A stretch of 64,000 nucleotides of DNA, taken from Mallotus nudiflorus. Taxonomy: Eukaryota; Streptophyta; Magnoliopsida; Malpighiales; Euphorbiaceae. The notes below the pieces were generated by a model. It saw only the letters and a list, made by a program, of their open reading frames with translations, was not told the origin of the DNA and ran no database searches. A program made the position numbers and the translations under genes. The stretch lies in assembly GCA_947683625.1 (NCBI GenBank), contig CANTUR010001439.1:1-64000 (forward strand), read 5' to 3'. Shown here piece after piece: positions 35,592 to 48,349 of the stretch. The first letter of the stretch is position 1; every line of letters begins with the position of its first letter.

Positions 35592-35740
35592 AGGGCCTGC
35601 TAAGTTGAAAACCCGAAAGGGCGGCTTAGGCAAAATTTAGGGCAAGCTCGCTAAGTTGAAAACCCAAAAAGGCGGCTTAGGAAAAAGTTAGGGCAAGCCT
35701 GCTAAGTTGAAAACCCAGAAGGACGATGTAGGCCAAAAAA
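35592..35740 (+). repeat. Three tandem units with GCTAAGTTGAAAACCC
   Basis: Units of about 57-60 bases start near 35597, 35648 and 35699. They share AAAGGGCGGCTTAGG-like cores with the repeats at 34600-34810. Confidence 0.7.
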
Positions 35741-35774
35741 ATCCATTAAGATGCAAACACTATTTTAGTTCTAT

Positions 35775-35779
35775 CTAAT
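35775..35779. repeat. Target site duplication of solo LTR A2
   Basis: CTAAT here and at 39027-39031, a perfect 5 bp match on both sides of A2. Confidence 0.95.
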
Positions 35780-38700
35780 TGTCACGACCCAAAACATGGG
35801 CCATGACCGGCGCTAGGGAACGGGAATTCTTTCGAATCCGGAACCCGTAGCAAGCCTAAAAAATAAAATAAATCATGCAATAATAACAATAACCATATAA
35901 TATGCAGCGAAAATAAAAATCATAAATATAATAATAACATTTTCACCACTGGATTTAAATCAAATCTCATCTCAGCACATATATATAATCTCTTTAATAT
36001 AAATCCAGTTTCAATATAATACATCTCTTTAAATAAAATACATAAAATCCAATACTTTAATTCACAACTACTGCAGTGTCTAGATTATAAAAATAAGACT
36101 CAAGTAAATAATTTACACAAAGAAGCCGGGGCGGAAGAAATCCGGCGTATCAACCTGCTACTGAGGTCTGAAGAAGTTGACTCTCCTGAAAAATAGTCAA
36201 CGGAGGGGAGTCAGACCTCACTGAGTGAATTACTATAATATATATACATACACACTAAGTGATAATGCATACAATCAACAGTATATACATAATATGTAAA
36301 TATATACATGCAAATTCACACAGATGCATGAAAATTCCTTTTATATATTTTAATGAAAATCATCGTTTATGAAGGATCACATAGAACCCTAGAATATCGC
36401 AACCTCAGAAATAGTGTTAAACAACACTCTAGCCATACATGAATCCAAATATATCCACTTAATCCATTTAGACAGTAGACTGGCCCTAAGACACTAAGTC
36501 AACCGAGCTCCAGCAGTCTAACTGCCAGTGTGATTGGCCCCGAGACACTTGGTCAACCGAGCTCCAGCAATCACACCTCCAAACCATATCTCACACATGT
36601 CAATAATCATATTCAATCAATATCCACAAATAAGTTAGTAATATAGCCTAAATACTATAGGCGTACCGATACGTACTCGGTCCTAGTGCTGCCCACTAGG
36701 TAGCACGTTCTATTGATATCCTTCATCATTAATAATATAAAACATTCATTCACAAAAATAAATGATGCATGAATGTAAATGAAATAACAATATAACCCAT
36801 ATATATACCATAAATATACCAAAAGTAAACCAGGTATATTTCGAGTATATATACGTCAAATAAATCCAGTCAAATCATAAATTAAACTAAAAATATATTT
36901 AAAAACATTTTAAATATATTTTATTAACAAAACATGTATATAATTTATTATATACCAAAAATAAACCAAAATAAACTAAATATAAACTTAAGAAATAATC
37001 AAATTATTTATGCATACTTAATCAACATAAAACATGCATTTCTAAATCATGCATCCTAAGCATATATATATAGTATAGTAACTCACCTAATGCGCTCTAC
37101 GAGACGGGTCCGACGGGCCTGGTCCACTAGCCCTCGGTCTCGACACAACTAAACAAACAAATAACGACAGACATTAGAATAAACCTAATAGAAATCCTAG
37201 AATTCGATCTAGAGTATTAAACACAGAATCAGAAATTAGGGTTCGACTGGATATCACGTTTTATGAGAATTCTACCAAAAATCCGACAGAACCTCCCCTG
37301 TAAAATGGACATCTCTCTACTCAAAAGAGTAGAGCCGACCCTGCAAGGAAATACACTTCGAAAAACTACACAAAGCACAATCAAAATCCCACGATCGGAC
37401 TCCAAACTACAGTCCACCGATCGGGGTCCATAAACACAGAACAATTCTGAAATACCAAAAATATCCTTATATCATAGAAATTCATTTTATACGTAGAAAT
37501 TACATAATTAACCTTAAAACACTGTAAAAACCGATAAAAACTCATTTTATTTGAAAAACCGTATATTATATATATAATTGAAAATAATTCACGAAAAATA
37601 GTTTTAATTAGTTAAAAATACTAAATAATTTGTAGAAATCATTTTTATACTTTAAATAACTATTAAAACCAATTAAATTACATTTTTAGACAATTTTGTG
37701 TAAAATTACCAAAATGCCCCTATATATATAAATATACTTAAATTACTTCAAAAATTCACCAAAAATAGTATAATTATCCAAAATTAATTTTCTCAACATA
37801 TTTATCAATAATATTAATAATTAAACTCAATTAACCAATTAAATTCAATTAAAAACACATTTAACTTAATTTTCCCAAAATTACATAAACTTCAATATTT
37901 CAAAATAAATACTTAGAAATTCATAAAAATTCCAAATAAATTCCTATAATTCATTTCAACACCTAATTTAACCATAAAACACAATTTCATAATTTAAATA
38001 ATTAATTTCCGAAAATTAGAAAATAATATTAAAATATTCAAAAATACCCAAAAATCCAAAAAATCTCCAAAAATTCCAAAAAAATTCATACATGTAGATT
38101 AAGCTACTAGGAACAACATTTGTGAAGGGAGTTTTCATGAATCAATCAATTCGAAGCTCAAAAAAATCAAAAACCCTAATGTGACCGAAATTGAAAATTC
38201 GAAACCTAAGCAATTCTAGACCATTTAAGCTCAAAACAAAGCTGGAATCACACTCATTGGAGCTCAAGGAGAATAAAGAGACTAGCGGTGTCGAAAACGG
38301 TGGCCGGAATCGACGTGATCGACTGTGGCCAAAGTTTCGGCTTCTCCGGCCAAAACTAACTTCCAGACGCCGGAAACGGCTACTACAGGCGGTGGAAGAG
38401 GCTGGGGAAGGTGGTGGCACACCGGACAGCACTCTCACGGCAAGGGAATGGCACGGCAGCGATCGGACGACGAAGGGAAGGTGATCGGGGAAGAAGGAGT
38501 AGTCGGGGGCAGTTTTGTAATTTTCCAAAGTTTGATAATTTTTAATGTATATATGTATATATATATACTTTATACTATATAATAAAATAATATTAAATTA
38601 CACACATTAAATATACACCACACACATAAAATTTAATATTTTAATAATTTATACTAAATAAAAATAATTAAATAACAATAAAACTAATAAATAATTAATA

Positions 38701-39026
38701 CAATATTAGGGTAAAATACTAAACCCTAATTAAATAAATATCGCACACATAGGCTTTATTTAGTAATTTAAAAATACGCATGAGTTCATGCAAGTCCGAA
38801 AATATATTTAAAATAATTAATAATAAATTATTTACGTGAAAATTTCCCCGAAAATGCAAGTCCCGGGAAAATTTTATGTAAAGCACTGTAAATAAAACAC
38901 AGTATTTAAAATAGGTTTTAAATACATATCAACTCGTGAAAATATCATATAATATACATATGGAAATTATTAACACTGTATATCCCGGTACAGTGTAAAA
39001 ATATTTTAAAAACACGGGATATTACA
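35780..39026 (-). mobile_element. Solo LTR A2 (family A)
   Basis: 3,247 bp from TGTCACGACCC to GGATATTACA, that is, an intact TG...CA LTR on the minus strand, with a perfect CTAAT duplication. There is no internal sequence, so it formed by recombination between two LTRs of one insertion. It carries all family modules: twin hairpins at 36477-36600, the hairpin plus palindrome at about 36660-36710, H2 and H1 at about 37255-37335, and the GC-rich block at 38270-38500. Open frames on both strands across the GC block (38142-38582) are not credible proteins. Confidence 0.95.
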
Positions 39027-39124
39027 CTAATAGTGTTCGAGACAGTATAGGAATAAAAATAGCAATACAATAGAGAGCAGTCAGATACAGACATGTAGAA
39101 AGTCAGGAATATAGAAACTCTAAA

Positions 39125-41776
39125 TCACTCATCTCGAGCTATGGTATCAGGCCATAGGCTCCATCCTCTGGTAGGGTCATCATGATGATAAGTGTTTGGA
39201 GGTCTGGCAGATGAAGTCCCAATGCTATACGAATCAATGCCCAAGTTTGCAAGCTGTCGATGAAGCATCTTCTTCTCCCTCTTTAGACCATTGGAATAGC
39301 TCTGCATACACAGAAAACATCATATCATATGCATTTCATGCATACATTTTGCATTTTCTCAATGTAGAGACTTACCCTCTAATTGTCTAAAACCTATGAA
39401 TAATCTCTGAGATGAGGCAAGTCCGTATAGATACTCTGCCTGTGTCTGGGGAATCTATTTTGTAAAATTTTATTAATATCAATGTCAAGTGTATAAATCC
39501 ATACAATAAATGAAGCAAATAGACTCACATGAGAAGCATCTGGTGAATAAAAGCTAGGAAGTTGAGCATCACCAAACTGCATCTGCTACTCAACTGGAGC
39601 CTGAACAACGAGAGCCCAGTAGAACATAGACTTGCCTGGAAGAGAGACATCACCAAGCGTAGCACCGATAAAGGCCCCATCACAGCTAGTCCTAATATGC
39701 TGCAGACTAGGCGTGGACTCAAACCTCTCAGTCTCAAGACCGATCTCAGGATCAGGAATAGTCTCAGTCTCCTGAATAGTCTCAGTCTCTACCTCCTATG
39801 CTTTAACAGTAGGAGAGTGGACTTCCTCAAATTAAAAAAAAAGAAGAGTTATTCACAAATTCCAGGAAGATAATTGAAATCATTAGGAGATACCTCAACA
39901 TCACTAATGGGAATCTGCTCTAAAAGGTTCTCCTAGTATCGTCGATAATGACAGGATCGTTCAAGAAAATTTGAAGCATCATGCCCTTGCAGTGCCTCCC
40001 TCAGCTCTGATCCAACAAGATCATAACTCCATAGCATAGAAGTAGGAATATCAAAAGGGACCCATCGCCTAGTAAGTCCTACAAACCAGCGATATACTCG
40101 CTCATCAAGATACCACATCTTGCAACCATATCTAGGAAGTAAAATCCTTAGTGTCTCTAGCCTCGCTGCACCAACCATGAATTCATATCGCTAGAAATCG
40201 TCGGCACCTTCTAACCAACTAGGATCAACCTACAGACTTTCATTTTCATTTGCTAAATTAAGTTTCACTAGCTAATACTAATGATTTTATTATTTTTACC
40301 AAGTTCCATTCTAGAGCATTCATATGGTCACGGTATGTCTGAGGTGTGTTCCTAATACTAGTAAGGTAAGATGAACCCCATCTTTGCATTAAAGGTAGGC
40401 TCCTGTCTAGGCTAACAGCACCAAAACCTTGCACTAGCCCAAGCTCAATACTCTATATTTGAGAAAGAAAAGGAGTTAATAAAATCAGAAGAGGGATTAG
40501 GAAGTACGCAAAAATTAAAGGAAAATAAGAACATACATGTAATGCATGCCAAAAGCCACACAGGGTTACTGTGCCTCTACAAACAGTGTTGTGTCTGTAG
40601 TATAGATAAGCAAGTGCTGCAGATCCTCAATCAAGAGTAACAACCTGGTATAAGTCACGTAAGGGGCCTAAAAGAGCAATGCTCACCTTATGACCAGTCT
40701 CACAAAAAAGAGTAGTGTCTAGCAAGATGAGGAGGAAACATCTCGCCTTCTAAGCAATCTGGTGAGGAGTAATAGTGGGTAAATGTCTGAAGCCCTCAAC
40801 CAAAGAGGAAAGAACTACGTTCTTACGATTCTTCCATGCTAGAGTGAACCCAATCAAATCTCGCACATACTGACTCCGTCTATGCTCCGGAAGACTACAA
40901 TAGCTGATGTCAAAGGGTATATGAGTCCCTCCAAATGCGGTACCGGTAATAGCAGAGAAACTCATAAGTGTTATCGTCAACTCGCCTACAGGTGTGTGGA
41001 AGGTGTGAGTGGTGTCCATCCACCTCTCAATCAGTGCAAACAAGGAATAATGATCTAATCTACCCTGAGCAGTCAGAAGCGCAGCAATAAAATGTTTGAA
41101 GCCCGTGGCCCAGATGATCTGTGTCACATTCTCTGGTAAACCATGGAACAATTCTCATGCCAAATGGAAGCATCCCGAGAATTTAGTGGTTTCTGAATAA
41201 AATTCAGAAAGACAAGTTAAAAAAAATCATTCTCTACATTTCTTTTATCTATTTAAATTATTTTTTTATTTATGTGTAATGTAAATTAAAAAAATTTGGA
41301 AATCAAAATTATGGATTTTCGATCAGAAATCCATAATGCTGATGGGAAATCCAAAATTCCGATCGAAAATCTAGATTTTTTGATCAAAAATCCAATTTTT
41401 CGATCAAAAATCTAGAAAATTGATCGATCATGCATGTAATTCCGATGACTCCCAACTATTTTTCAACGTTTAATTTGAATTTTTTCGCATATATCCCAAT
41501 TAAATTTAATTTAGTTAGCATGTATGTAAATTTTTACACTATAAAAATTAATCATTATAGCTAATTATTTGAATTAATCTTACAGAATGAAGCAGAAGTG
41601 ATAGAAAATACCTCATTGTCAGTCTGTGAAGACCTATAAAGATGCAAATGGGTCAAAGGAAGGATGATATCACCTTCTTGTAGTCCAAGTTTATTCTATG
41701 GAAAATATGGACTCAAAATAATTGGATCCACTTGCATGTCTACTCTCCCACGTGACTCATGTTGCGGGTGGGCCAT
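39125..41776 (-). pseudogene. Antisense intron-containing plant mobile domain (PMD) gene captured by J
   Basis: Read leftwards, exons with GT-AG borders are 41776-41612, 41192-40537, 40452-40300, 40229-39894, 39825-39529, 39454-39376 and about 39313-39125; introns are about 60-90 bases except the first (about 420). Protein landmarks in order are MAHPQHES; DPIILSPYFP; LIERWMDTTHTFHTPVGELT; GSAALAYLYYRHN; LMQRWGSSYL; MWYLDERVYRWFVG; FDIPTSMLW; SFYSPDASH; an end at IARDE. The ERW..THTFH.PVGE.T, SAALAYLYR and P.R-type blocks identify the aminotransferase-like plant mobile domain family. Defects are stops at about 41698, 41157, 40752, 40629, 40193, 39931, 39796 and 39587, and a frameshift near 41150-41165. 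The last junction is uncertain. Some PMD relatives act in plant gene silencing; this copy is dead. Confidence 0.78.
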
Positions 41777-41799
41777 CGGATCAGATGGATTGAAAATCA

Positions 41800-42295
41800 A
41801 ACCACAAATGATCAAGAAATCAAGAAAAGAAAAATGTGAATCAATTGGAAAGAAAAAAAGAAAAAAAGGGAAAAGAATAGGAAGAGAAGGGAAGTGATCG
41901 ACATAGGAAGGGTATATAAAATGGAAAATATCCATTTTAATCCTTCCAATTTATATTCTTGTTATTCATCTTTTATTTCTTGTAATTTGGTCTATAATTG
42001 CATTTGGATTAGGAACATGTTCCTAATTAAATTATAACATTCATCAAATTAATAATTTATTGAATTATTAAAATTGTATAATCAATTTATGATCCTGAAT
42101 TTTCTATCAAGTATAGAATACATAACAAGATTACAAAACTCATTTTTTGCATTTTAGATGCATCATTTCAATCAAAGGATTCATATGTTGCACAGTAGCT
42201 ATGATATGAATTTTAAATGATTATGTTATGTGCTGCACAGTAGTCATAACCTTCATTATGTTATGTACTACATAATAGTTATGACATAAACTTTC
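41800..42295. other. J tail between the PMD remnant and the 117 bp repeat
   Basis: AT-rich sequence with no recognised gene. It would be the promoter side of the antisense PMD gene, but no motif is convincing. Confidence 0.4.
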
Positions 42296-42910
42296 AAATT
42301 CATCATTGTTAGACATTCCATAGGAACTATAGCAAGTTTTCAATTTATCATCACTAGACGTCCCACAAGGAATATAGTGTACATCGTTAGACGTCCCACA
42401 GGGAATATAACAAAATTCATCATTACTAGACATTCCACAGGAACTATAGCAAGTTTTCAATTTATCATTACTAGACGTCCCACAGGGAATATAGTGTGCA
42501 TCATTAGACGCCCCATAGGGAATATAATGAAATTCATCATTGCTAGACATTCCACAGGAACTATAGCAAGTTTTTCAATTTATCATCACTAGACGTCCCA
42601 CAAGGAATATAGTGTGCATTGTTAGATGTCCCATAAGGAATGTAATGAAATTCAATTCAACTACACTAGATGTCCCATAAGGAATATAGTGTGCATTGTT
42701 AGACATCACACAGGGAATATAATGAAATTCAATTCAACAACACTAGATGTCCCATAGGGAATATAACGAAATTCATCATTGCTAGACATTCCATAGGAAC
42801 TATAGTAAATTTTCAATTTATCATCGCTAAATGCCCTATAAGGAATATAGCGAAACTAATTTGCATAAATTCCACTAGACATTTCATAGGAAATATAGTA
42901 CAACTTGTCA
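42296..42910 (-). repeat. 117 bp tandem repeat, reading antisense as a 39-residue repeat
   Basis: Full units start at 42296, 42413 and 42530, exactly 117 bases apart; partial and diverged units continue to about 42910. Each unit contains four or five copies of a shorter phrase of the kind GACGTCCCACA(A/G)GGAATATA. On the minus strand one open frame (42550-42221) reads units of 39 residues with YIPCGTS and CYSSCGMS motifs. The period is a multiple of three and the first units have no stop. I do not recognise the protein. Confidence 0.75.
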
Positions 42911-43040
42911 AACATCATACTTTGCTCAGCAATTTGAGCATCAATTTATCACTTAGGATACAATCAAGTGTCCTAATTTCTTTCTTTCAAAATTATGTGC
43001 TTCTATTGCTTTGTCATAATTTTTCAAGCAAATAACGATA

Positions 43041-43050
43041 AAGGGGGGCA
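43041..43050 (+). promoter_or_regulatory. Polypurine tract of element J
   Basis: AAGGGGGGCA lies two bases upstream of the 3' LTR start at 43053. Confidence 0.75.
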
Positions 43051-43052
43051 AT

Positions 43053-44938
43053 TGTAAGCACCTAATTTCAGGATGCAATTGTGCACAATTACAACATAAG
43101 CCCCTATGATGAAATTTATTCAAAACTTGAACTTGGTTATCAATTTTCTGGACTTTAAGGACTAAATTGCAACGTTTTTTAGGGTTTGATTGCAAATAAG
43201 TCAATTTTTCAGGGTTCTTTCGATAATTAAAAGTAAAAAAAATTAGGATCGGCATTGGTGTAATGTCGACGCGTAAAAGTCCTATTTTTTTGATTTTTCG
43301 TGTATTTTTATCGATTTTTTCAGCATTTTGATTGGTTGAAAATTCATTTTTTATCTTTATTATTATTTGAGAAGGTTTTAAACACGTAAATAGTTTTCAA
43401 AAATGAAAATTCTTATCAAGTTATCTTTTAAGAGATGAGCGTTCTTGTAAACTGGGAAAGTCAGTACGCTTAGACTCTACTTTAAAAAGAAAAGAGTTTG
43501 CATATGTGAGGGAGGATTATTTTTCTTTTGACATGCAGAGAGATCGAGAGAGACAGACACACACTAAAAAATTAACTGCGCAAAAAAACCCTAAAAATCT
43601 AGATGCTATTGAGAACGCCCTTTCCAGTCCAGAATCAGTAAAAATTCAATTTCAACAATGAAAATCCTCGTCTAAGGGGCCATCTCAAAGCATATGCACA
43701 ACATTATTTTTTCTTTCTTCTCTTCTCTTCTTATAATTTTTTATTTTATTTCGTTATTATTTTCTTATTTCATTACTAATATAATTTTTTATGTGTTTTT
43801 ATTTGATGCTCGATTGTGGATTGAGGAGGAAACAATCTAATATCCAAGAATTGAACAGAAGATTCATAGAATGCCATGGATGAACTTGTACTATTTTTTT
43901 AATAGTTCTTAGGATTTTAATTTTTATTCTACATTTTGGTATCTTATGTAGTTTATTTTTAATTCATGGGTGTATAATTATTTAATTTTAATTTTAATTT
44001 TGTACGTAGTTTGTAATAGCCCCAGTAGTGGGAATAGTAAAAGATTTAAATTTCTGTACTTTAAAATTAATTAGTAATTAGGTTCAATCGAGTAAAAATT
44101 AATTAAAAATTAATAGTGGCTTTAGTTAATTAGGGTTTGTATGTAATTAATTTAGGTTTTTTTAGAAATCATATGTGAATGTGTTTTGATTTGATTTTGT
44201 TATGTTTTTATTATGTTTTTTAGGCCCCAAGCGCACGTTTAGGTCTAACCCACCTAATAAATAGGTTTTAAAAATGGTTTAGGACTTTAAATAATTAAAA
44301 TCAATTTAGGCCCATTAGGTTAATTATATTTTAGGCCCACTTATTTAAATAAAACTAATTTAGACTTAGGCCCACTAATTTAATTTTCCTTTAAAATTAA
44401 ATAGACTTAAGCTCATTTCTTAGACAAACTAAAATAAATAGATTTAGGTTTACTAATTAATAAAAATTTAGGCCCACCTTTAAAGTCCATTTCACTTGCA
44501 AATAAAATATGTAGATTTAGCTAACTTATAAAATAAAATTAACATAGTTTAGACATAGGGACATTGCCTTTTTGATGCATTTTTACTTGAAATTTTACTG
44601 ACCTGTTGCCTTTTAGGTTAAATGGATGTTAATTAGGGTTTAATAAAATTGCATGTAATTAGAGGATGAAATAATCATTTATAAAATTATTCCAAATGAA
44701 CACAAGACTAAGAGAAGTTAGTATTCCATATCCAGAATCTCCTGGTTGTGGTGCTAGCTTTCTTTTAGAGAATCGAGTACCACCTTTTTGATTTGTCTCA
44801 GTTATTACCTTAGGTGGTGACTCCTCATCTCCACGCCATGTCTTTATGACAGTGGTTAGTGTGTTCTCTAAGGCCTTGAGTCTAAACAGTGTCGTGATTA
44901 CTAAAATCTTGGATGCACATTAAATCCCACCATCTACA
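43053..44938 (+). mobile_element. 3' LTR of element J
   Basis: 1.89 kb, TGTAAGCACC to ATCTACA, keeping TG...CA. It aligns with 24915-26838 with frequent single-base changes, many C/T and G/A, and small indels. The divergence is plainly higher than between the two LTRs of B, so J is the older insertion. Confidence 0.88.
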
Positions 44939-44943
44939 CTTTT

Positions 44944-47900
44944 ACTAGTCAGTAGGGAGGTCGAGGTCAGGCCAGGGTTTTCCACCTTACTCAGTAGGAT
45001 GCCTAGGCATCTAATGTTGTCGTGGTAGGTATTATTCCTATTTATTTCCTGGATGCTTAGGTTTTGTTTGATCCGGGTGCCACATATTCCTTTGTATCCC
45101 CTGTTTTTGCTTCAAAGTCGTGTTGACAAGCTTCGAGGATGGCTTTTTCTTTGTCTGTTGCTACTCCTCTGAGCGATTCGTTGGACATTAACATTATTCT
45201 TTCTGGTTGTCCAGTTTTCATCAGAGGTAGAGAATTGCCAGCAGAGTTAGTGTTGTTGGATGTGATGGAATTCAATGTGATTTTGGGTATGGATTGGTTG
45301 TCTCAACACTATGCCGCTGTGGATTGTCGGAGTAAAGAGGTGATTTTTAGAATTCTTGATGAAGAAGAGTTTAAGTTTGTTGGTGATAAGAGTTCTGCAC
45401 CTCAGAATCTCATCTCCGCTATCATGGTTAGGAAGATGCTAAGGAAGGGTTGTCAAGGATATTTGGCATTTTGTCAAGGATACTTCAGTGGAGAAGTTGT
45501 CACTCACAGATGTTCCTATTGCCTGTGAGTTTCCTAATGTTTTTCTTGAGGAGTTGCCAGGTTTACTACCTCACAGAGAGATTGAGTTCTATATAGATAT
45601 GGTTCCAGGCACCACTCCTATTTCGATGCCGCGCTACAGAATGGCTCCTACACAGTTGAAAGAGTTAAAGGAGCAATTGCAGGAATTACTAGATAAGGGT
45701 TTTATCACCAATCCTATTTATGAGGAAGAAGGATGGTACCCTGGGACTGTGCATAGACTATAAAGAGCCGAATAAGGTGACAGTGAAGAATAAGTATCCT
45801 ATTCCAAGGATAAATGATCTTTTTTATTAGCTTTAAGGTGCATATTTCTTTTCTAAGATTGATTTGAGGTCGGGTTATCATCAGTTGCATATCAGTGAAG
45901 CTGATGTTCCTAAAATGACATTCTGCACTCGATATGGTCACTATGAGTTTCTGGTGTTGTCATTTCGGTTGACTAATGCACCAACTGCTTTTATGGATCT
46001 GATGAACATGGTATTCAAACCATATATGGATCAGTTTATGGTAGTCTTCATTGATGATATAATGGTGTATTCAAAGAGTATGAAGGAGCACGTATATCAC
46101 TTGAGGACTGTACTGCAAACACTGAGAGAACATCAGCTTTATGCTAAATTCTCAAAGTGTGATTTCTAGTTAGAGAGTGCTGCATTCCTTAGACATGTGG
46201 TGTCTAAAGATTGAGGCAATGTATGAGTGGCCTAGACCGATGATAGTTATGGATATTCATAGTTTTTTGGGTTTAGCTGGGTATTATAGGATATTTGTAC
46301 AAGATTTTTTTAGAATTGCAGCTCCTATGACTCACTTGACTCAAAAGAATGTGAAGTTTGAGTGGTCAGATGCTTGTGAGAATAGTTTCTAGTTGCTGAA
46401 GGAGAAGTTGACCACAGCTCCAGTTTTGGCTTTACCTAATGGAGTAGATAAGTTCACTAAGTATTGTGATGCCTCTAGAGTTGGCCTAGGTTGTGTGTTG
46501 ATGCAGAATGGTAGGGTGATAGCTTATGCTTCGAGGCAGTTAAAGAAGCATGAATAGAATTATCCTACTCATGACCTAGAGATGGCTACAGTGATCTTTG
46601 CTCCCAAGATTTAGAGACATTATCTGTACGGGGTGACTTATGAGATTTTCACAGATCACAAGAGCCTTAAGTACATTTTTTAGCAAAGAGATATGAATCT
46701 GAGGCAGAGGAGATGGTTAGAAGTCCTTAGGTACTCTTGGTCACATCAGTGTAGAGAGGAGACCGTTGATCCAATAGTTGCATCAGTTGGTAGATCAAGG
46801 TTTGATGATGAAGATGAGTAGATTTAGTGGATTGTTAGCTCAGTTTAGAGTTTAATCTGTGTTGAGAGATAGAATTAAAGCAGCTTAAGGCCGAGATCCT
46901 ATTCTTGCGAAGCTCGCAGAGAATATTCATGCAGGGAAGTTCACTGATTTCACTCTTGATGATGAAGGTGTTTTGTGGATCAGTGGTAGGTTATGTGTTC
47001 CTGATGTGGATAATTTGAGAGAAGAGGTCCTTGAGGAAGCACATTCTATAGCCTACAGCGTACATCCAGGTGTTACTAAGATGTACCACAGTATCAGAGA
47101 TTTATATTGGTGGGATGGATTGAAGAAGGATGTAGCTGATTTTATCGCTAAGTGTTTGATGTGTTAGCAGGTGAAAGCTGAACATCAGAAGCCTTCTGAG
47201 AAGCTTCAACCACTTCCTATTCCTGAGTGGAAATGGGAAAGAATTACTATGGATTTTGTGGTTGGTTTACCTTATTCTATGGATGGATACGATTCCATCT
47301 GGGTGATTGTGGACAGGTTGACTAAGTCTGCTCATTTTTTACTTGTGAAAGCCACTTATTCTGTAGCTAGATTGGCAAAGTTATATGTTAAGCATATTAT
47401 GTGCCTTCACAGAGTACCTTTCTCCATTGTATCTTATAAAGGTTCAGTGTTCACCTTTCGATTTTGGCAGAAGTTGTAAGAAGCGATGGGCACCAGGCTT
47501 GATTTCAGTACTGCTTTTCACCCTCAGATAGATGGTCAGTCTGAGAGGACAATCCAAACACTGGAAGATATATTGAGGATGTATGTATTGGATCTAGGAG
47601 GTAGCTAGGATGATCATTTGCCACTTGTAGAGTTTGCATATAATAACAACTACCATAGTAGTATTGGAATGGCACCATATGAGGCTTTGTACGAAAGGAA
47701 GTGTAAATCCCCTCTGAGTTGGGATGAGATTAGGGAGAGAGCGTTGGTTGGACCTGAGATGGTTCAGGATGCTGCTAAGGAGGTTGCTGTGATTAAGAGG
47801 AGATTAGAAACTGTAGTTAGTAGAAAAAAAAAGCTATGTGGATCCGAGATGCAGAGATGTGGAGTTCCAGGTAAAAGACTATGTGTTTCTAAAGGTGTCT

Positions 47901-48293
47901 CTAATGAAGAGTGTGATGAGATTTGACAAGAAGGGTAAGCTAGCACCGAGATATATTGGACCGTTTGAGATTTTGGAGAGAGTGGGCACGGTTGCATATC
48001 AGTTGGCTTTACTTCCGAATTTGTCTCAAGTGCATCCAGTGTTCCATATCTCGATGCTGAGGAAGTATATTTCAGACCCTTCACATGTGTTATAGCCTGA
48101 TAGTGTGGAAGTGAATGAAGACCTGACGTTCAAGGAAGAACTTGTTGTGATTGTAGATTATTAAGTTCATCAGTTGCGTTCGAAGCAGATTCCGATGGTC
48201 AAGGTGTTGTGGCAAAGCAACAACGTAGAGGAGCATACATGGGAGACTGAATCAGAGATGCGAGCTTCTTATCCTTATCTATTTCCTCGATAA
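44944..48293 (+). pseudogene. pol of element D (protease, RT, RNase H, integrase, chromodomain-like tail)
   Basis: Protease: VLFDPGATYSFVSP at 45058-45100 keeps the catalytic Asp, and GMDWLSQHYAAVDC follows near 45285. RT: PRYRMAPTQLKELKEQLQEL at about 45628-45690, SGYHQLHI, then the catalytic FIDDIMVYSK at 46047-46076. RNase H: YCDASRVGLGCVLMQNGR (about 46450-46510) and TDHKSLKYIF. Integrase: HPGVTKMYHSIRDLYWWDGL, CLMC, VIVDRLTKSAHF (first Asp), then SIVSYKGSVF where the second catalytic Asp is Tyr (47435-47437), and DGQSERTIQT (Glu). The tail HPVFHISMLRKYISDPSHVL, then IPMVKVLWQ and VEEHTWETESEM, is the Tekay/Del chromovirus pattern with a chromodomain-like end. There are frameshifts near 45500, 45740 and 46180 and many stops. 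Confidence 0.88.
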
Positions 48294-48340
48294 CTTTTGT
48301 TTTGTTTTCTTTTCCTTGAATTCGAGGACAAATTCTTATG

Positions 48341-48349
48341 AGGGGAGAT
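48341..48349 (+). promoter_or_regulatory. Polypurine tract of element D
   Basis: AGGGGAGAT immediately precedes the 3' LTR start at 48350; it matches the tract of element B. Confidence 0.85.

Larger units (their letters stand above)
24915..44938 (+). mobile_element. Element J: large Tat/Ogre-type Ty3/gypsy retrotransposon
   Basis: About 20.0 kb, or 16.8 kb without nested solo LTR A2. LTRs of about 1.9 kb flank a coding region in the order gag, protease, G-patch-like motif, RT, RNase H, second RNase H, integrase. The second RNase H and the AWTYKDMPGLD motif before RT are hallmarks of the Tat branch. A long tail of about 5 kb (excluding A2) between integrase and the 3' LTR carries short repeats, two antisense gene remnants and a 117 bp tandem repeat. 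Stops interrupt every coding block, mostly at Gln or Trp codons. It lies in the gag of element D. Confidence 0.9.

Noticed and set aside
38142..38582. 128-residue minus frame and plus frames in solo LTR A2 (similar at 53510-53722 and 57201-57541)
   Set aside because: Part of the peptide (ACSSRFRRL, SLSS.ECDSSF) recurs in A4, but the frame runs through a GTGAGT donor-like site and is not kept in A3. Shared ancestry of the LTR explains the likeness.
42296..42910. Possible CRISPR array
   Set aside because: The repeat is a plain 117 bp tandem with internal sub-repeats and no unique spacers, inside a plant retrotransposon.
47764..48084. 106-residue minus frame opposite D integrase
   Set aside because: The plus strand encodes the integrase C-terminal region (FHISMLRKYISDPSH); the minus frame is its shadow.
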